From Euzebya sp051004735 (lineage in GTDB: Bacteria > Actinomycetota > Nitriliruptoria > Euzebyales > Euzebyaceae), in NCBI GenBank assembly GCA_051004735.1, contig JBPCKA010000093.1, positions 1 to 64,000 on the forward strand: a DNA stretch of 64,000 nucleotides, given 5' to 3'. Of the stretch, positions 57,327-64,000 are shown piece by piece. Numbering within the stretch: position 1 is the stretch's first letter; the number at the start of each line of letters is the position of its first letter. A program made the position numbers and the translations under genes. The notes below the pieces were generated by a model, which ran no database searches, was not told the origin of the DNA, and was given only the letters and a program-made list of their open reading frames with translations.

Positions 57327-58256
57327 ATGCAGGCCACCGTCCACCTTGTGCCCGGACCGGGGACGGTCACCCGCGTCGGGACCGGAGTGGTCCTTACGCC
57401 GGTGGCCGATCGCTCCCCCATGCAGCCACGGGACCACGAGACGTTGGAAGGGCTCACGGGGCTGGAGGGAAGCCGGTTCACCAGCGCGTTGCTCGAGCTT
57501 TACACCGAGGGAGACCGTGCAGGTGCCGTGGCGCCGGGCGAGCAGGGCTGGGCAGTACTGGTTCCCGGCGGCATGCGCATCGTGACCCGTTACGCCGACC
57601 GCACGTCGGACCACGACGGCCCTCAGCACTCAGTCAAGCACCACCCGTTGGAGATCGCGATCATCCCGGGCGGCACCGAACCGCCGACGGCGACTGCGGA
57701 CCTCCCGGTCCTCGGCGACCAGCCGGGTGAGGCGTGCGGCATCGTCGTGGTGATCAGCCCCACACGACCGCCGGAGGACCTGGCCGGCACGAGGGTCCAG
57801 GGGCGTGGCTGCGGGTGCGGCGTTCTCGTCCCGCCCACGTCGCTGAGCTGCTGGGCCTGCACTGAGCCGATCGAGGAGGACGCCCCGGCCGTGGAGGCGG
57901 TGCGACCGACGCTGGGCACGCTGCGCGCCGACGACGGCACCGCACACCCGCTGACCTCGGGGTACGTCATCGGACGAGACCCTCACGCTGCGGATGAGAT
58001 CGGGGCGCACTGCAGGCCCCTGGCGCTGGTGGACCATCGCATGGTGCTGTCACGGGTGCACGCAGTGGTCAGCCTCGAGGGGTGGGAGGTCCACCTCACC
58101 GACAGGTCGATCAACGGAACCTGGGTGCGACCGGCCGACGGGTGGCAGTGGGAGCGGCTGCCACAGGCAGCCCCCATGCGGCTGCTCCCCGGGAGCGACG
58201 TGCGGATGGGCCATAGGATCCTGCGGTTCCAGCCGCCCAGGAGAGAAGTTCCGTAG
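57327..58256 (+). CDS. FHA-domain protein
   Basis: A 309-residue protein. The C-terminal FHA domain (about 205-300) has SGYVIGRDPHAADE, LSRVHAVVSLEGWEVHLTDRSINGTWVRP (the Gly-Arg, Ser-His and Asn motifs that bind phosphothreonine). A Cys-rich knuckle GCGCGVLVPPTSLSCWACTEP (about 170-192) may bind zinc. The N-terminal ~150 residues are unassigned. ATG 57327 lies 17 bp from the divergent cyclase ATG, so promoters overlap. It suggests a link to Ser/Thr kinase signalling; no kinase gene is present. Confidence 0.85.
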   Translation: MQATVHLVPGPGTVTRVGTGVVLTPVADRSPMQPRDHETLEGLTGLEGSRFTSALLELYTEGDRAGAVAPGEQGWAVLVPGGMRIVTRYADRTSDHDGPQHSVKHHPLEIAIIPGGTEPPTATADLPVLGDQPGEACGIVVVISPTRPPEDLAGTRVQGRGCGCGVLVPPTSLSCWACTEPIEEDAPAVEAVRPTLGTLRADDGTAHPLTSGYVIGRDPHAADEIGAHCRPLALVDHRMVLSRVHAVVSLEGWEVHLTDRSINGTWVRPADGWQWERLPQAAPMRLLPGSDVRMGHRILRFQPPRREVP

Positions 58257-58422
58257 CACTGGCCGTAGCAGGGTCGTTGAGATGGGCATCAGCCGCCGAA
58301 CATCGCTAGGCCCGTGAGAGGCGCTTGTACCGCTCCTCCCGCTCCTTGAGGACGCCCCGTGGCGGCTGCGTCGCCCGATCTCGGACTTGAGAGCGCGGTG
58401 GTGGCCTGCAGGGCGTAGCCGG

Positions 58423-58611
58423 ACCGCTGTCATCATCGCCCATCGACTGTCCACCATCGTCGGCGCCGACCAGATCGCCGTGGTCCACGATGGCCGCATC
58501 GTCGAGCGGGGCACCCACGAGCAACTACGTCAGGGCGGCGGCCGTTACGCCGATCTGTACGACCAGCAGATGGCGGCCCAGGGACTGCTGGCCACCAAAC
58601 ACAGCGCTTGA
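58423..58611 (+). pseudogene. ABC exporter, C-terminal remnant
   Basis: The frame reads TAVIIAHRLSTIVGADQIAV then DGRIVERGTHEQL and RYADLYDQQM before TGA: the H-loop and the end of an exporter nucleotide-binding domain. Walker A, signature and Walker B are missing. It complements the N-terminal remnant at 55397 in strand and order, with the cyclase/CRP/FHA cassette in between. 58257-58422 holds nothing recognisable. Confidence 0.85.
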
Positions 58612-58670
58612 CAGCGCAGCGGCCAGCCGAGATGGTCAACGTCGGCCTGCAACCCAAGAGGTGATCGAGC

Positions 58671-59477
58671 TTGAACCAATCCTCAGACCGCTCAACGATC
58701 ATGGGCGCCGTGCAATGGGCCCGATATGCCTACCCACCCAACACTTTGGGTTACTGCGGACCTGCTGACGATGTAGCGCTGTTTGGCCACACCGCAGCCC
58801 AACAGGTGGATCCGGGGTTCCTGGAACTCCTCCGTGGCTTTGAAGGCGCCTGGCCCTACACCACCTTCATCGCCGGTCAGGCCGGTATTACCGATCCCTT
58901 CGACCCCCGCGTCGTTGAGGCGTACTGGCTGGGCGGGTCCCTACTGGACAAGGTGTCAATGACCTCCTTCGGCGCCCACCTGATGGAGCGGTTCCGGGAT
59001 CGTGCCGGGGTGATGAGCTGGGACTACCTGGCCGAGGCCATCCCCCTGGGAGCCCAGCCAACACACGCCTACCACGTCTTCGGGGTCTATCCGTGGGTCG
59101 GCCGCCTACGTGGAGGCAAGGAGGGCACCGCACTGGAAGTCCTGGATCGCTGTCGAATCCGCTGGGGCACGGTTGTGAGCCTGTCCGGGGATCTGGTCAC
59201 GGTCGAGTCCCAGCCACTGCAGTGGGACGGGGCTCGTCTGTCCCTTGGCCCGCCGACGACCGAACAGGCGATCCACAGCAATGGGGGCACGGGCATGGTC
59301 AGCGACCTGCAACCGGGGGACAGCGTGTCCCTGCACTGGCATTGGGTGTGTGATCGTCTGGACCCGCGCCAACTGGCAATGTTGAAGGCCAGCACTGCCA
59401 AGCAGTTGCGCATCACCAATGACCAGGTGGCCCACCCCATCGGGATGACACTGGCCACGGTGACGCGCGAGTTCTGA
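58671..59477 (+). CDS. Conserved hypothetical protein, 268 aa
   Basis: A soluble, Trp-rich protein: AVQWARYAYPPNTLGYCGPAD at the start, AYWLGGSLLDKV, HAYHVFGVYPWVGRLRGG, then beta-rich RCRIRWGTVVSLSGDLVTVESQPLQWDG and SLHWHWVCDRL. It may belong to DUF6390, an uncharacterised actinobacterial family, by recall only. TTG 58671 with GAGGTG upstream, or ATG 58701, could be the start. Not obviously linked to neighbours. Confidence 0.6.
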   Translation: MNQSSDRSTIMGAVQWARYAYPPNTLGYCGPADDVALFGHTAAQQVDPGFLELLRGFEGAWPYTTFIAGQAGITDPFDPRVVEAYWLGGSLLDKVSMTSFGAHLMERFRDRAGVMSWDYLAEAIPLGAQPTHAYHVFGVYPWVGRLRGGKEGTALEVLDRCRIRWGTVVSLSGDLVTVESQPLQWDGARLSLGPPTTEQAIHSNGGTGMVSDLQPGDSVSLHWHWVCDRLDPRQLAMLKASTAKQLRITNDQVAHPIGMTLATVTREF

Positions 59478-59497
59478 GTTGGCAATGTGAGGGGGGC

Positions 59498-60310
59498 TCA
59501 GCCCCGGTAACCCGCGTGCAGTCGTAGTGCGGCGTCCCGCAGTCGGATGGTGGCGGGGGCCTCGGCTGCCCACAGGACCTGTTCTGGCGAGCCTTCCTCG
59601 ACCACCTCACCGTGGTCAAGCACCACCAGTCGGTGCGCCCAGGCGCCGGCCAGGGCCAGATCGTGGGTGATGTGAACCACGGCCAAGCCCAGGCGGTCAG
59701 CCAGGTTGGCCAGCAGCGCCAACAGTTCTGTCCGCAGGGCCGCATCGAGCAGGGCGGTGGGCTCATCGGCGATCAGCAGTGCCGGCCGACCGATCACTGC
59801 TCGGGCCAGGGCCACCCGTTGTCGCTCCCCGCCGGAAAGCTCATCGGTGCGCTTGGAACAAAACTTCTCCGCAGGCGACAGCGCCACCTCCTCCAGGGCC
59901 TCATGTACTCGACGTCGCAATTGCTCTCCTCGCGCCAACCCGTGGATGACCAGTGGTTCGGCGATGACCGCATCGACTCGATGACCGGGAGGCAGCGCCG
60001 CGTAGGGGTCTTGGAAGATCAGGTGACGCCTGGCCCCCAACCGTCGTCGGGCGGTTCCCCGCAGCGACGTCACGTCGCGACCGTCGATGATGACCTGACC
60101 GGTGTCGGGCTGTTCCAGGCCGGCAGCGATCGCAGCCAGGGTGCTCTTGCCCGCTCCGCTGGCGCCCACCACGCCGACGTGTTCCCCCGGTCGCACGGTC
60201 AGGGAGACGTTGCGCAACGCCTGCACCCCACCCCGTCGGTGTCCAAACGATTTGGACACCTCCCCCAACCGCAACGCCGCTGCGGGATCTGATTGTGAGA
60301 GTGGTGTCAT
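59498..60310 (-). CDS. Oligopeptide/nickel ABC importer ATPase (DppF-like)
   Basis: A 270-residue nucleotide-binding subunit: Walker A GASGAGKST, Q-loop LIFQDPYAALPP, signature LSGGERQRVALARAV, Walker B ALLIADEPT, and H-loop VVHITHDLAL. In pair with the ATPase half of the 60307-62100 fusion it would power uptake. The start overlaps the fusion stop (ATGA). Peptide, nickel or opine substrates are all possible. It is the last gene of the operon. Confidence 0.9.
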   Translation of the reverse strand: MTPLSQSDPAAALRLGEVSKSFGHRRGGVQALRNVSLTVRPGEHVGVVGASGAGKSTLAAIAAGLEQPDTGQVIIDGRDVTSLRGTARRRLGARRHLIFQDPYAALPPGHRVDAVIAEPLVIHGLARGEQLRRRVHEALEEVALSPAEKFCSKRTDELSGGERQRVALARAVIGRPALLIADEPTALLDAALRTELLALLANLADRLGLAVVHITHDLALAGAWAHRLVVLDHGEVVEEGSPEQVLWAAEAPATIRLRDAALRLHAGYRG

Positions 60311-62100
60311 CTTCCACCCCTGGGAGCCGAGGCAGCGCTGTCAGCCGACGCGTTGACCAGTGGAGGCATGGCCTCCAGCAGTGCCCGGGTGACCGGATGC
60401 CGTGGCGCGGTGGCGACCCGGCCCACCGGCCCGGACTCAACGACCTGGCCACGATCGATGACAACCACCTCATCCACCAATCCCAGCACCAGAGGGAGGT
60501 CGTGGGAGACCAGCAGCAACGCCAGGGATCGCTGTCGCCGCAGACGGGCCAACAACCCGACCAGGTCGGCTGCCAGGATGACGTCCAGGCCACTGGTGGG
60601 TTCGTCGGCGACCAGCAGATCAGGGTCGTTGGCCAGTGCCATCGCAATGACGACGCGCTGTCGCATTCCGCCGCTGAGCTCATGTGGATAGGCATCGATG
60701 CGGTCAGTCGGCAGGTCCACCAGGTCCATCAACTCCATTACTTTGTCACGTTGGTCCCGGGCTGCGGCAGCCCCACGGGCCCGCGGATGGTGCGCGGTGA
60801 TGGCCTCGGCAATCTGGCGACCGATTGGGATGACCGGGTTCAGGGCCTGTTGTGCGTCCTGGGGGATCACGGCGACCCTGTCGCCCAGCAGTCCCCGCAG
60901 TCTTGCCGGGTCGATGCGATCCAGATCGTGTCCACTCAACCAGCGTTGCCCGGCCGGTGCATGGGCGGTGGGAGGCAGCAGTCCCAGTGCTGCGGCGACG
61001 AGACTGGACTTACCGGACCCTGAGGCGCCGACCAAACCCACCGCCTGTCCGGCACCGACGACCAGATCGGCGCCATCCACTGCGGTCACGGTGTGCCCCA
61101 CGCGATCGGTGTAGACCACGGTCAGCCCCCGCACTGCGGCCACAGCCTCGGCCCACGGCAGGTCCTGAGCCTGGACTGGCGACAACCCCGACGGAGCGGA
61201 AACCTCGTGTGCGGACGCACGTACGACGGCTGGCGGGGACACCCCCGGCCGACTCCGGCGCGGTTCAAACCAGGTCCCGATCAGCGCGAAGCCAAGCACC
61301 GTGGCCGCGATGCACACACCGGGTGGCACCACCCACCAGACCCAAGCGCCGGTCAGGAATGCATTGCGCTGGTAGGCCAACGACAAGGTGGTTCCCCAAC
61401 TCCGCGCCCCGGGATCACCCAACCCCAGGAAGCTCAGGGCTGCTTCCAGCAAAATCGCGGTCTTGGCGGCAATGACCAGTTGGGGCACCACGATCGCCGT
61501 CATGCGTGGCAGCAGGTGATACCGCAGCAGATAGAGCTGCCCGCCGCCCATCATCCGGATGGCGCGGATGTCATCCTGTTGGCGCAGTGATAGTGCCTGT
61601 GACCGCAGTTCCCGGGCCGGACGTGCCCACATCACCGCGGTGATGACGGCGATCTGGGTGCCTAGTCCGGGCCCCAGGAACACCCCGACGACGATGGTGA
61701 GGGGAACCAGGGGAAGGACCAGAACCATGTCGACGATCCGCATCAACACCGCATCGACCACACGGCCTCCCGAGCCGGCCAACACCCCGACGACGGTGCC
61801 GATCGCCGTGCCCAGCACTGCCGCTGCCACCCCCACCGCCAGCGATACCCGCGCCCCGTAGATCAACTCGCTGAGCAGATCCCCACCGACATCGTTGGTG
61901 CCGAGGAGGAACCGTCCAGTGGGGCCGCTGAACGGTGGCCCGACGCGGAGGTCGGGGTTGTAGGGAGCCAGGAGGGGGGCCAGCAGTGCCATCGTTGCCA
62001 ACCCGACGAGGATCCCGATGCCGACCCACAGCGCGATCCGACTGCTGTCCGACCTCAGGCGGAGGGGTCCCCGATCAAGGCTGCCTCGGTCAAGGCTCAT
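60307..62100 (-). CDS. Fused ABC permease-ATPase (DppC-DppD-like)
   Basis: A 597-residue fusion. Residues ~20-290 are a BPD-type permease of the DppC class: APYNPDLRVGPPFSGPTGRFLLGTNDVGGDLLSELIYGARVSL, the EAA-type loop near 195-215, and ALSFLGLGDPGARSWG. A ~45-residue linker leads to a DppD-type ATPase (about 325-560): Walker A GASGSGKSS, signature LSGGMRQRVVIAMAL, Walker B LLVADEPTSGLD, H-loop VSHDLPL. It overlaps both neighbours by ATGA, so the operon is tightly coupled. Confidence 0.92.
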   Translation of the reverse strand: MSLDRGSLDRGPLRLRSDSSRIALWVGIGILVGLATMALLAPLLAPYNPDLRVGPPFSGPTGRFLLGTNDVGGDLLSELIYGARVSLAVGVAAAVLGTAIGTVVGVLAGSGGRVVDAVLMRIVDMVLVLPLVPLTIVVGVFLGPGLGTQIAVITAVMWARPARELRSQALSLRQQDDIRAIRMMGGGQLYLLRYHLLPRMTAIVVPQLVIAAKTAILLEAALSFLGLGDPGARSWGTTLSLAYQRNAFLTGAWVWWVVPPGVCIAATVLGFALIGTWFEPRRSRPGVSPPAVVRASAHEVSAPSGLSPVQAQDLPWAEAVAAVRGLTVVYTDRVGHTVTAVDGADLVVGAGQAVGLVGASGSGKSSLVAAALGLLPPTAHAPAGQRWLSGHDLDRIDPARLRGLLGDRVAVIPQDAQQALNPVIPIGRQIAEAITAHHPRARGAAAARDQRDKVMELMDLVDLPTDRIDAYPHELSGGMRQRVVIAMALANDPDLLVADEPTSGLDVILAADLVGLLARLRRQRSLALLLVSHDLPLVLGLVDEVVVIDRGQVVESGPVGRVATAPRHPVTRALLEAMPPLVNASADSAASAPRGGR

Positions 62101-63074
62101 CCGGGGACCGGGGACCGGGGTCGTCTGACCCTGGGGTCAAGCAACGGATAGGTCAGGTCGGCGATGAGGTTGGCGGCCACCACACCCACCGTCAGCAGCA
62201 CGAATGACCCACGCAACACCGGATAGTCACGACTGATCGCGGACTGAAAGATCAGTCGCCCGAGTCCCGGATAGGCGAAGACGGTCTCGACCACGACCGA
62301 TCCTCCCAACACTGCACCCAATCCCAGTGCCACGTGGGTGTAGGTGGGAAGCAGTGACGTCCGCAGCACGTGTCGAAACAGGATCGCGCGATCGTCCACA
62401 CCCTTTGCGACCGCCATCCGAACGTGCGGGGCACCAAAGGTGTCCAACATCGTCCCGCGCGTCAGCAGGAACGTTCCGCCCACACCGGCAACAGTCAACG
62501 CCAGCGCCGGCAGGACCAGTCGATGTGCGACGCCGGCCAACCACGACACGCCCACGGCTCCAAATGGTGTCGCTCCGAAGGAGGGGAACCATCCCAACTC
62601 CACGGCGAACACCCCGCTGAGCACCATGGCGATCCAAAACGCCGGCATGGCGTCGATGCCGAGGACGGTGATGACCGCCGCCAGGTCGTCACGGTCCCGC
62701 CGCCGCCACGCGGCCAGGACGGCCGCCATGATCCCCAGCATCGTACTGGCCACAGTGGCCGTGCCCACCAGCAGGATCGTCCAGCCCACGCGCTGCACCA
62801 ACACGGTCCGCACCGGCTGCGCCAGTCGCACCGAGGTGCCCAGATCACCGCGGACCAGGTCCCGCCAGTACTGCAGGTACTGCTGGGGCAGGGGTTTGTC
62901 CAGGCCGAACTCGGCCCGAACCTGATCAAGCTGTGCGGCGTCCAGGCTGCCCACCGCACCAACGGTGTAGCCGACGGGGTCCCCCGGTGCCAGATGTGGC
63001 AACAGGAAGTTCAGGGTGAAGGCAACCAGCAGGACCGCGGTGTACTGCAGAACCTTGGCGCCGACCCTGACCAT
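62097..63074 (-). CDS. ABC importer permease (DppB-like)
   Basis: A 325-residue inner-membrane permease. ATG 63074 overlaps the binding-protein stop (TGATG). VLQYTAVLLVAFTLNFLLPHLAPGDPV (first span with the APGDP motif of DppB), FGLDKPLPQQYLQYWRDLVRGDLGTSVRL, EAA-like region, and the end VETVFAYPGLGRLIFQSAISRDYPVLRG are diagnostic. It forms the transmembrane pore with the permease half of the downstream fusion. Confidence 0.93.
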   Translation of the reverse strand: MVRVGAKVLQYTAVLLVAFTLNFLLPHLAPGDPVGYTVGAVGSLDAAQLDQVRAEFGLDKPLPQQYLQYWRDLVRGDLGTSVRLAQPVRTVLVQRVGWTILLVGTATVASTMLGIMAAVLAAWRRRDRDDLAAVITVLGIDAMPAFWIAMVLSGVFAVELGWFPSFGATPFGAVGVSWLAGVAHRLVLPALALTVAGVGGTFLLTRGTMLDTFGAPHVRMAVAKGVDDRAILFRHVLRTSLLPTYTHVALGLGAVLGGSVVVETVFAYPGLGRLIFQSAISRDYPVLRGSFVLLTVGVVAANLIADLTYPLLDPRVRRPRSPVPG

Positions 63075-64000
63075 CAGGATCCGACGATGGCGTGGGCGGC
63101 CACGGCCACGTCCCGTGGCAGGAACGACCACTTGTGGACGATGCCGTACCCCGGGGACTCAACGAAACCGGTGTAGGACTCGGGGCGAAACGCCCAGTTC
63201 TCGTCGGGGTAGTACAGCGGGATTGCCGTGGGTGCCTCGTTGAACACCCGTTGCATCTCAAAGGAGATGTCACGCCGTGACTCCACGGTGTCCGCTGCCA
63301 CCCATTGGTCAAACAACTCCTCAAGCTCCGGGTCCGGAGTCTCTGGCAAGCGCCACAGGTAACCCGATCGCAATGATTGGATGAACTGATCGGGGTCAGC
63401 CACACCATGGGCACTGATGGTCGTGATAAAGGCATCGAAGTCGCGTGAAGCCAGCAACCCCCCGATCGTTCCCGCGTCCAGCTGCACCACATCAACGGCG
63501 ATGCCGAGGCGACCCAGATCTTCCGCTATCAACTGTGCCGCCCGAACGTCGGTCGGTTCGGTGCCGCTCACCTTCAACTCCAGTGTCAGCGGGTCGCCGT
63601 CTGGAGTCTGGCGGATCCCGGCGGCCAAGGTGTAGCCGGCAGCCTCCAGTTCATCCTGCGCCTGTTGTCGGTCAAACGGGGTGGACAGGTCGGGGTTGGT
63701 CCAGGGTGAATCGGGATGGGGGTAGCCGTGGATGGCCGGTCGTCCGTTTCCCAGCAGCGCGACATCCAGCAGGGCTTGTCGATCAATGGCCAGTGAGACC
63801 GCATGACGGACGGCCGGATCGTCAAACGGGGGACTGTCGTAGTTCAGGCGCAGTTCGGGGAACTGCAGGGGGGCGGTCGTCACCACATCGATGCCGGGAT
63901 CAGCGCGGAAGTTCTGGATCAGCTCGGGGGGCAGTGGCCGTGCTGCGGCATCCAGTTCACCTGTTCGCAACGCTGCGAAGGTGGTCGCCGGGTCGGGGAT
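63074..64000 (-). CDS. Family 5 extracellular solute-binding protein (partial)
   Basis: The C-terminal ~308 residues of an SBP_bac_5 protein; the start lies beyond the right edge. LNYDSPPFDDPAVRHAVSLAIDRQALLDVAL is the diagnostic segment; DLSTPFDRQQAQDELEAAGY, then LIAEDLGRLGIAVDVVQLD, and NEAPTAIPLYYPDENWAFRP follow. The residues before the first in-frame TTG (PDPATTFAALRTGELD) are still coding, so the gene continues. It captures the substrate for the downstream DppB/DppCD/DppF importer. Confidence 0.92.
   Translation of the reverse strand: MPDPATTFAALRTGELDAAARPLPPELIQNFRADPGIDVVTTAPLQFPELRLNYDSPPFDDPAVRHAVSLAIDRQALLDVALLGNGRPAIHGYPHPDSPWTNPDLSTPFDRQQAQDELEAAGYTLAAGIRQTPDGDPLTLELKVSGTEPTDVRAAQLIAEDLGRLGIAVDVVQLDAGTIGGLLASRDFDAFITTISAHGVADPDQFIQSLRSGYLWRLPETPDPELEELFDQWVAADTVESRRDISFEMQRVFNEAPTAIPLYYPDENWAFRPESYTGFVESPGYGIVHKWSFLPRDVAVAAHAIVGS

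Overview
The window is GC-rich, densely packed chromosomal DNA from an actinobacterium. The grounds are many GTG/TTG starts, an MtrA-MtrB-LpqB-like arrangement, CsbD/microaggregate-binding proteins, an ECF sigma factor next to a YCII protein, and a RES/Xre toxin-antitoxin pair. The genus cannot be fixed from sequence alone; a deep-branching lineage rather than Streptomyces or Mycobacterium is a guess. There is no rRNA, no CRISPR array, no complete tRNA and no intact transposase.

Layout. 0-10 kb: LuxR fragment, purB, lipoprotein, purD, aminotransferase, and a response regulator / histidine kinase / GerMN lipoprotein operon. 10-15.4 kb: an accessory stretch with small lipoproteins, an SGNH hydrolase with a prepilin-like N-terminus, a NYN-domain protein behind two hairpins, a 155-bp diverged copy of the GerMN gene, and a RES/Xre toxin-antitoxin pair with its own operator and apparently leaderless promoter. 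15.4-27 kb: purA, a VOC protein, remnants of a ketopantoate-reductase-like gene and of a drug-export ABC system (with surviving MarR regulator), ammonia-lyase, dodecin, class I aldolase, CHRD lipoprotein, glutamine cyclotransferase, a 1.1-kb patchwork of gene fragments, and a Cys/Met-metabolism PLP enzyme. 26-33 kb: a likely envelope glycan or lipid set (GT2, methyltransferase, flippase-like protein, polytopic membrane protein). 33-40.7 kb: purine permease, CsbD tandem pair, CPBP protease, GMC oxidoreductase, HIT protein, sigma factor and YCII protein, with intergenic repeats built on CTCAGATCTGAG. 40.7-48.3 kb: a trans-4-hydroxy-L-proline catabolic operon in which the multi-subunit D-hydroxyproline dehydrogenase appears as one 951-residue fusion. 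48.3-55.4 kb: msrA behind a possible SAM-type leader, topoisomerase IB, a coiled-coil/Rho_N protein, a DsbA-like protein, a PD-(D/E)XK-like protein lacking its usual catalytic residues, and guaB. 55.4-58.6 kb: two ends of an ABC exporter gene flank a cyclic-nucleotide cassette (CRP-like protein, class III cyclase, FHA protein). 58.6-64 kb: a hypothetical protein and a peptide/nickel ABC importer operon with a permease-ATPase fusion, running off the right edge.

Themes. Purine synthesis genes (purB, purD, purA, guaB) and a purine permease are scattered rather than in an operon. Several genes share a TANNNT -10 box 6-8 nt before the start codon, suggesting frequent leaderless transcription. Gene decay (internal deletions, chimeric fragments, split genes) is unusually common between 13.8 and 25 kb and at 55-58.6 kb.
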